Shown here piece after piece: positions 56,810-64,000 of a stretch of 64,000 nucleotides of DNA. The notes below the pieces were generated by a model. That model searched no databases and had not been told where the DNA came from. It saw only the letters and a list, made by a program, of their open reading frames with translations. Every line of letters starts with the position of its first letter. The stretch's first letter is position 1. Origin of the DNA: Lutraria lutraria (Eukaryota > Mollusca > Bivalvia > Venerida > Mactridae). A program made the position numbers and the translations under genes. Location: assembly GCA_964023205.1 (NCBI GenBank), contig OZ026837.1, positions 10,159,689-10,223,688 of the forward strand, read 5' to 3'.

Positions 56810-59287
56810 AGATGTGTACTTGCCATAATATTGCAATGACACCTAGATTGATTATCTACACCATAACTGTGTTATATGTGTTTACTCTGCAACTAAACTT
56901 TTTAATTGTATTGAAAAGACTTGGCCTTGAGACTAACATAAAACATCAAATTGTGTCCAATTAATTATTTATTTGTTTTAAAAGCATTAGAAATAATAAT
57001 AAATAATGATTTTAAAAACATTAACATTGTAAGACATTGAGGTAAAATTGGACTGAACATTGAAGTTGTTAAGTTATGTTGAAATTATTGTCTGCTAACA
57101 CCCATTAAAAAACAATTTGAGGAAATTCAAGGTTGAAGTTATTGTTTTGTTTACTTGTTGTTTCATCTTGCAATCTTTTCATCTCTGTCTTTTTTTATTT
57201 TATTTTGTTTTTGAGAAGTAAAACTCAGTATGACAGGGATATTTTATTCCTACAATCAACACCAGGGGTAATTGAAACCCATGGATATTGTTTCACAACT
57301 GTTATACATTTGTGTTAACAGTGGGTTGTTACATATTTTAATTTGTGATATTCGGCTGGCACTGCTTTGAAATCTGATCATTTTTTCAATCAATTTAATT
57401 GAATTTTTATTGATATCTCGACATACAATGTGACAGTATCTTACCTTGATACAAGTTTGAATAGATAGTATCTAGTGCTCTATTAATATTAAATTAACTT
57501 GATATCTTACATTTAATGTTTTGTTTAAATTGTTTTACCAAGACTTATACTATCTGATTATATCTCTTTGAAATAGCTGTGTTTTTAGCTACCAGTCCGA
57601 CCCTATTATTTTTGCACTGATGCTAAACTTTCTTACAGAAAATCCAAAGAATTGTCATTAATTTCAGCATATCGAAAATATTTTTTCAACTATCTTGTCA
57701 ATATTTATCTCAACTTGGCCTCAAGAACTTGCAACTTTGATGACCAGGCCCAAATATTATCAAACTTGAAAATAGTCTCAGAGCTCCATTCCATTCTCAA
57801 AGTTTTTATGGCTGATTAATGTTTAAATGCATGATAAATTATGCTGTCTGACTTATGTATCAATGTCATTATTGTCTGATCATAATTAACTTAGAAACAT
57901 TCAAAGACAAGATATGAGTTCGGAGACTGATCTCAAATCTCAAGGCCCAGTAATTTGTTCTTGACTAATTCGCCCTTGAATACATGTTGCATGCTTTTTC
58001 TCATTGTGTTAAAGATTATTACATACAGAAGAAAATTAAAGATATTTTAAAACTTCACAGATTTCTGTTTCATTCTGTGCATGATATATGTTTGAAATAA
58101 ATATTATTTAAAACACCCTAATTCAATAAAAAAAATATAATCTTCACAGAATACTTCGTTTAAATTGATATCTATTTCAATTCTACTAGACTCCATTTAT
58201 ACTACATGTGACTTTGACTTTATGTGCATGTAATCTCATTACGCTCTGTTTGGTAAGTTAGAGGTGTTGTGCAAATACAGAATGTAATTTTCAATATGAA
58301 CTGACCTTATACGGCCATCTGTAATAAATATTGTGTTTTCAGTAACACTACCTACTGACCTAAAAGCCCCTACCCAACTTTATTTGTCCATGGGTAAAAA
58401 AATGATAATAGAAAATAGCATTCTGACATGTTCTCTGGGTAGGGTTACTGCAAACAAACATTTTTTAAGGATGGCCTAATTATTGGCATAAGCAACATTT
58501 CACATAACTTGTTAAAACATATTTATTATTAAATCATGAAAATTATGTATCAAATAGCAGCATCAATTCAACAATATGAGATTCTCAGATTTATGGAACA
58601 TGTAACAAACGAGGAAAATATCTTATGAATGTAAGTTATACATATTTTTTAAAAGTGAACTTTCCTATGCTAGAAAATTTTGGGAATATTGTTTTTGGTA
58701 TTTTCTCACACAAACGTATAATGATTATGTACTTCCTGAAAAAATAATGCATGGTACACATATTCATTAATATAGTAACGAAAACGAATAATAAATTATA
58801 TTTTTTGTTATTTAAAACACAATACATTATAAATTATTAATTTTTGCTTACTTTGCAAATTCGATTATTTGTTAATACTCAAATTTACAGAATAAGAAAA
58901 ATTCATACTACTCACATTCACAAACTTAACAATGTTTGTAATACTAAACGAACAACAAAATGACAATGACTTATACTCAGTTTTCAAACTCGAAACTACT
59001 AATGCACATTTGTATAGTACTCACATTTACAATGTCTAATACTCAATTTTACAAATTAACGCACAATGTATCTCACTATGTATAATTCCAAATTTATAAA
59101 GTAGAAAATACTTAGTACAGAAAATTGTAAAACAATGTATTGTATACATATTGACAAATACACACGTCAGTATCCGACTGTACCTGCTATTGAAAGTATC
59201 CTTTAAAACGTGGAATTTTTCCTAAATCATAAACACAAATGTACATGCCAAGAAATATAGGTCAAAACTGAGATTATTTAAACAAGT
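56810..59287. other. Spacer between convergent genes
   Basis: AT-rich sequence with no recognised exon or repeat. It separates the 3' ends of the RSRC2-like (+) and VWA (-) genes; some of it may be 3' UTR of the former. Confidence 0.4.
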
Positions 59288-59293
59288 TTTATT
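59288..59293 (-). terminator. Poly(A) signal of the VWA gene
   Basis: TTTATT on the plus strand is AATAAA on the minus strand, about 47 bp after the stop codon of the VWA gene, a typical place for polyadenylation. Confidence 0.55.
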
Positions 59294-59339
59294 GAAACAT
59301 TTATACATCAATTTGTAGACTTATTTTTTATCAAAATGT

Positions 59340-62300
59340 TCAGGTCTGTTCATCACTTTTTGTGCAGACATAATATGAAAATTCTGTTTGAATAATATCC
59401 AAAATGGACAAATCATCGTATTCTTTGATGATATATGCATGGCTTGCCTCATCCACTAATGACAAAAGTCCTTCCATGTTCACGTTTAGCCCTGGACCAA
59501 TAGCGAACAATTTAACAAATGATTTGTTTCTGAGAGTTGAAACTTCTTCCTCAACGGTTTTTACATTAGGAAATCTACCAGATGTAAGAACTACCATAAA
59601 CTGTCTAGTATCTTCTCTCTTATAGTCTTCCATTTCACTCAGTGTCTTATTGATTGATATGGTGATATTCAGATTTCCACAATCGTCATCTTCTTTCTCA
59701 CAAACCATAGTGTCCGATTTTGATACAGTTCGTTGGAGTTTAACTAAAACTTCATCCAGTGTTTTCTTTTCGTTTAATGATTTAACTGTTTGTAATTCAG
59801 TCGAGGACCTCATTACTCCAATACGAATTCCATTGTCTTCTTCAAAGTGATCCGTTTGTCTGACCATGTGAGTAACTATATCTATGATATTTTGAAACTC
59901 TTCATTAGTTAGGCCTTCGTTATCTATAAGGAATACTACGTCAGAACGGTGACTTTTGATACATTCATCACACGTGACATCCACCAGTTGTTTCAGCATG
60001 GTATCCAGTGCGTTAAAATCTCCAACAGAAAACACATATGATGAAGCCTTAGAGTCCCCGGGCGAACTTATATCTCGAAGTTCTTGCTGTGAGACTTGGT
60101 GACCAATTCCTGGAAAAGACATGTGACACATTAACACCCATGTGGCATTGTTTAGCAATGTTTGTTTCTGTTTACATACTGATTCAAGACAGAGTAGGTA
60201 AGCCGGTGCTTTGGGGCCTTTTTAAAAGTCTGGTGTCGCGGAGAAAAAAATAGGGTCGCTTGGGTTACTAGAAACAAACAGTTTTAACACCTTCTGAAGA
60301 CCGAATTCACAAATACAAAGTAGATTTTTACCTTTTTTCAATTAAAATATTCAAAAAAAAAAAATAGTTTTATATCGAAAATGATACACTGTACGTGTTG
60401 AAAACAAAAACTATCGATTTAATGAATGTGTAGCCGAACTCCGACTTCTTATACTTTATCGACTAATACAATATGGGGTCATATCTATTACATAAATTAT
60501 ATTTCTTAATTAGTGTAGGAATTTTATTCTTTTAAGCCCAAATGGAACATAGCGCAGACCGAGTTAGAATATCAAATTGAAAGCAATGCACGACCTACCT
60601 ATTGCAATAACTTGAATATTCAATGACTTTAATTCTTTAGCTGCTTGTTTTGTTTCATACCGATTTGATGACATTCCATCGGTGAGTACAATCGCATACG
60701 TAAAGCTGACCATGCCTTTACGTCGCTCATTATTCCTGGCTACATCAATCGCCCTTCTCAAACCTTCGTGTGTGTTAGTTATACCTGGTCTAAACGGAAT
60801 CTGATCTACTAGGGATTTCAGCACAGCTCGGCTCTCAGATTGGTTGAAGTGAATTTCAATGTTAGCATCCCATGAGAAAGTTATCACAGATATTTTAAAT
60901 TCTGCAAAACTGATGTTAACATTGTCGATGAATTTGTTGATGAAGTCAAGTTGGCGTTTGAATTGAACTTTGGTCTGACTTGCTGATGAATCTAATACAA
61001 ATATGACATCGGTTGGCCATGGTAAACAACCAGGTAAAACTGAAATACAATAATCAATACATTTGATTGGGGTGGATCGTTGGTTGCTTTTTCTACCGAG
61101 CCCAGTGCTGTTGGAAACGGGTGAGGCTTGTATCCGTGCTTCACCGTGCACGATAAAAAAATAGGAAAACTACACGTATTAGAAATAAAAGTAGAGATAT
61201 AATCGCCCGATTCTCCTGTATCTTCTCTCCTCTCTCTGGGGCGACTCTGAAATAATTATAGTTGTCGAATGGGCGATTCAAATAGTTATTGCTATGGAAA
61301 TTAAGATGCCTGTTCATGTAATGTATACGTTAGAATTAAATCAAGTATGATTCAAAAGAGATTAACCATTTAGTTTTTTATGTTTATAAAGAGTACGAAA
61401 GGGGTGTTAAATACCTTCTTCACAACAGTGACCAAACGTCCTATCTAAGCAGTCACATCCCCATTGGTCAGGTTTGATCGAACCTCCAAACAGACAGGTA
61501 TCTCCACATGTTCTGTTGTCAACTCTTTCATTTTCTTTCGTGGAAATCCCACATTTTTGGAAACAGTATTCATAGCTATATCCCTCTGGACAACAAAGAA
61601 ATCGCTCTCTTTGCTGTGTACCCCCGCCACCACATGTCACACTACACGAACTCCAAGATTCCCAGGGTGTCCAGGTACATAAACCACTCGTACATCCAGT
61701 GTTACCAGGTTGTCCAACGTGGGCTTTCTCTAAAATACAAGTAAAAGTGACATGAAAGCATCACTTATTATCGACACCACATTATTGAGACGCTGCTAAC
61801 CGCCTGTTTATCTTGTTTGTCTATTCGACAGCTATGGTCATTTCAGAGCCACCACAGAGAGAGGGAGAGAAGATACAGGACAAACAGGCATTTACCTGAT
61901 ACAGACTCCGAATGTTTGTGCTTGTTCTAATTATCGGTTATATATCTTTTGATGGCCATGTATCATGTCAGCCTGCCCGGCGCTTGATAATTTTACTGAG
62001 ATCAGGTACCTGCCAAGGCTGGACAAACGCTATACATGTATTTTATACAGATTTCCTGCTTGAACAGCATAACTTCTCAATTACCTTAAAATATTTGACA
62101 GCGACAATTGCTCATGGATATGAGTAACATTTTTTTAAATGTTATTGAAACTGTATTTTGCACTGGTTTATTATTACATGTATCATTATCGCATTTTATC
62201 GCTTATTTATTTTACTTGACTTGATATACAAATTAATTACATGACCTATAAGAGGTCAAGTAATTACGTTCTTTCTATTTACGCTGTAACAATCAAGAGG

Positions 62301-64000
62301 ACGATATACTTTTACCTTAACTTATATTGGACTATTATATTCTTGATTTAATTATCGAACTTATTTTTAATGTAAAATTAATAATATTATGACTACTCCA
62401 TACATAATAAACTACGTCACTTAACTCGTAAGAACAATTATACCTATTTACGACTCCAGCCAACCTGAACAATCGTACATTTTATCACGCGTATACGTTG
62501 CGAATTCCAACTTCCTAGTTTATAGTTTATACAAATGAAAGAGTGAATCCAAATTACATTCAAATGTTTTTAATATCTAACAATTTCAGTGTACATGTAT
62601 TTTAAAAGATGTGAGTAGTACATACTTCATTGCTGAAAAGGTTGACTTTAAATAAAAACCTACATTAATGCCTTTGAAACATTTTAAGTCAAATTATACT
62701 GGCGAAACATATATGAACGATAATTTTGAATAAAATGAATTACTCCAATATGACACCATCATTATGTCAATGTGATGTTAACATTTTATAGCCGACATTC
62801 AATTATACAGTGATTTTTCCTCTTTTGTTTCGTCCGGTAAACGGACCTTTCCCATTAGCATTTAGGTTTCAGGAGAAATTCCCAATCACCCATTCCCAAA
62901 GAGATGAAAGAATAACTACAATAGAAGACACTAACCAAAAACGAATGTTAAGCGGTTCATGCCTCACATTTCTATATGAAAATATTTTTGCCAACTTTAA
63001 TTTTGATGCAGACTAAACCAGTGTCTGTATGCTAGGTAAAAGTCATGAATTCAATAACTGCAATTGATTGTGTAACCACCACAATTTTTATCCAATTTTC
63101 CACTTTTGTTGAAAATATCGGGTTACGGTTTAGATTTGGGCAGTAAACTGAAACTGGTTTCGATTAAATGGGTAGTGAAAATGACAGTTTGATGAAGCAA
63201 ACTGTCGACGGAAAAGATCTTTACATTTTTCTTATATTAATAGGAACACACGCGTATAAAGAAAACTAATGAAAAAGAATGAAGTTATTATATATTTTGT
63301 TATTTCCTGATTGGAATATATTATCTGGCCGTAGAAATCATGGTCACACCACGCTAAGTCATGTCAATTAAGTCTTGTAACTGCAAGTTGACACTCAATC
63401 ATTGTAACAGGACACTGTAAAATGTGCTGAAATAAAACTAGGAAAACTACGATACATGAATCAGAAATATGTATAATATTTAAGATGTAATATTTGGAAA
63501 TTCAAGATAAGAAATTGTGTATGATATAAACACAAGTAATGGTCAACATGGTCCGCCAGCTTCCTGTGCTCAACTGCATGTAATTTCGGACCCGACTATA
63601 CCGCCTCCATGGGTAGTTATGAAGGTTTGACAAACTGGTTATAGATTGTTTAAACGAAAAGCAAAACCTATTTCAGTTTCAAACCAGTTTTACAGAAAAA
63701 ACGGACACTTCGACAAACCAAATACTCGTCGATATATTCCACACATTTGTACAAATCATGACTGTACAAATGAGAATTTACGCGAAACGGATTGGAATCA
63801 TAATGAACAGATCAGAGAAAATATTTAGCATACCAGTTTCACAACAGAATCCTTCATAATTCCATAAACAGTTACATAACGAAGAATAAGTTCCTCCATT
63901 TAAGCAGAAAGCGCTAGCACAGTCTCTTGACTCATTAAATCCGCTGTCGTCTTTGTTACAATTTAGCAAGCATTCATCAATATTCAAAGATTCCTCACAA
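59340..64000 (-). CDS. EGF-like/TSP1/von Willebrand A protein, 3' part (at least 4 exons, 563 aa visible)
   Basis: Minus-strand exons in coding order are 64000-63834 (runs off the window), 61729-61415, 61039-60599 and 60109-59340. All introns are phase 1 with GT-AG sites. The product has a Cys-rich EGF-like unit (CNCLWNYEGFCCETG), then a thrombospondin type 1 repeat (CTWTPWESWSSCSVTCGGGG), a second unit of the same kind (CDCLDRTFGHCCEEG), a VWA domain with an intact MIDAS (FVLDSSAS, an NTHEG threonine and VLTDG), and a second VWA fold without MIDAS residues (FLIDNEGLT, VLTSG). This is an extracellular adhesion or matrix type protein; the ligand is unknown. The 5' end, and so the signal peptide, lies outside the window. 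Phase-1 introns around each module fit exon shuffling. Confidence 0.85.
61800..61905 (-). repeat. SINE family S1 tail fragment in an intron
   Basis: tattcgacagctatggtcat, then gagagggagagaagatacag and aacaggcatttac, match the body at 2875-2935 and 5075-5125. The tRNA-like head is missing. Confidence 0.6.
61906..63833. other. Intron of the VWA gene
   Basis: It contains no further exon that fits phase 1 on both sides; the flanking exons already join in frame. Frames at 61912, 62810 and 63646 have no domain. Confidence 0.45.

Noticed and set aside
61060..61151. Upstream extension of the VWA exon frame
   Set aside because: A good acceptor at 61041-61040 and the phase of the previous exon place the exon start at 61039.

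Overview
This is a 64 kb stretch of AT-rich animal nuclear DNA. The genes have GT-AG introns, the space between them is large and full of transposon debris, and no bacterial-style gene packing is seen. The gene content (a TMEM272-like protein, tandem CYYR/Shisa-like proteins, a somatomedin-B-like secreted protein, a VWA/TSP1/EGF-like protein) and the mix of tRNA-derived SINEs and short inverted-repeat elements fit a lophotrochozoan, most likely a bivalve mollusc. Species cannot be fixed from the sequence alone. All gene models below were built by hand from reading frame, splice-site and phase agreement.

Layout. 1-13 kb is gene-free and holds a tRNA-like sequence, SINEs, a 30-bp minisatellite, several MITEs and a LINE remnant. 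13.3-16.3 kb (+) is a three-exon secreted or GPI-anchored protein with a somatomedin-B-like cysteine motif. 16.3-23.2 kb is mostly repeats: a 28-copy minisatellite at 20.3-21.4 kb and a decayed copy of an exon of the next gene. 23.2-26.6 kb (+) is a four-exon, four-pass membrane protein (TMEM272-like). 26.9-27.5 kb is a 15-bp minisatellite. 28.7-33.5 kb (-) and 39.1-43.5 kb (-) are two tandem paralogues of a small single-pass protein with a cysteine-rich ectodomain and a proline/tyrosine-rich tail, sharing exon phases. 45.1-56.0 kb (+) is a ten-exon RSRC2-like arginine/serine-rich nuclear protein. 59.3 kb to the window end (-) is the 3' part of an EGF-like/TSP1/VWA protein that continues past base 64000.

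The genes do not form a pathway. Three code for small membrane proteins (TMEM272-like, CYYR-like A and B), two are extracellular modular proteins and one is a predicted splicing-associated factor. RSRC2-like and the VWA gene converge tail to tail across about 3 kb.

The most unusual material is in the repeats. Two MITE families share a pogo-like terminus (CAGTnnAACCT). The end of one of them has been amplified into the 28-unit minisatellite. Four short elements share C-rich termini and 5-bp target duplications. A ~330-bp dispersed repeat occurs four times, always in the same orientation.
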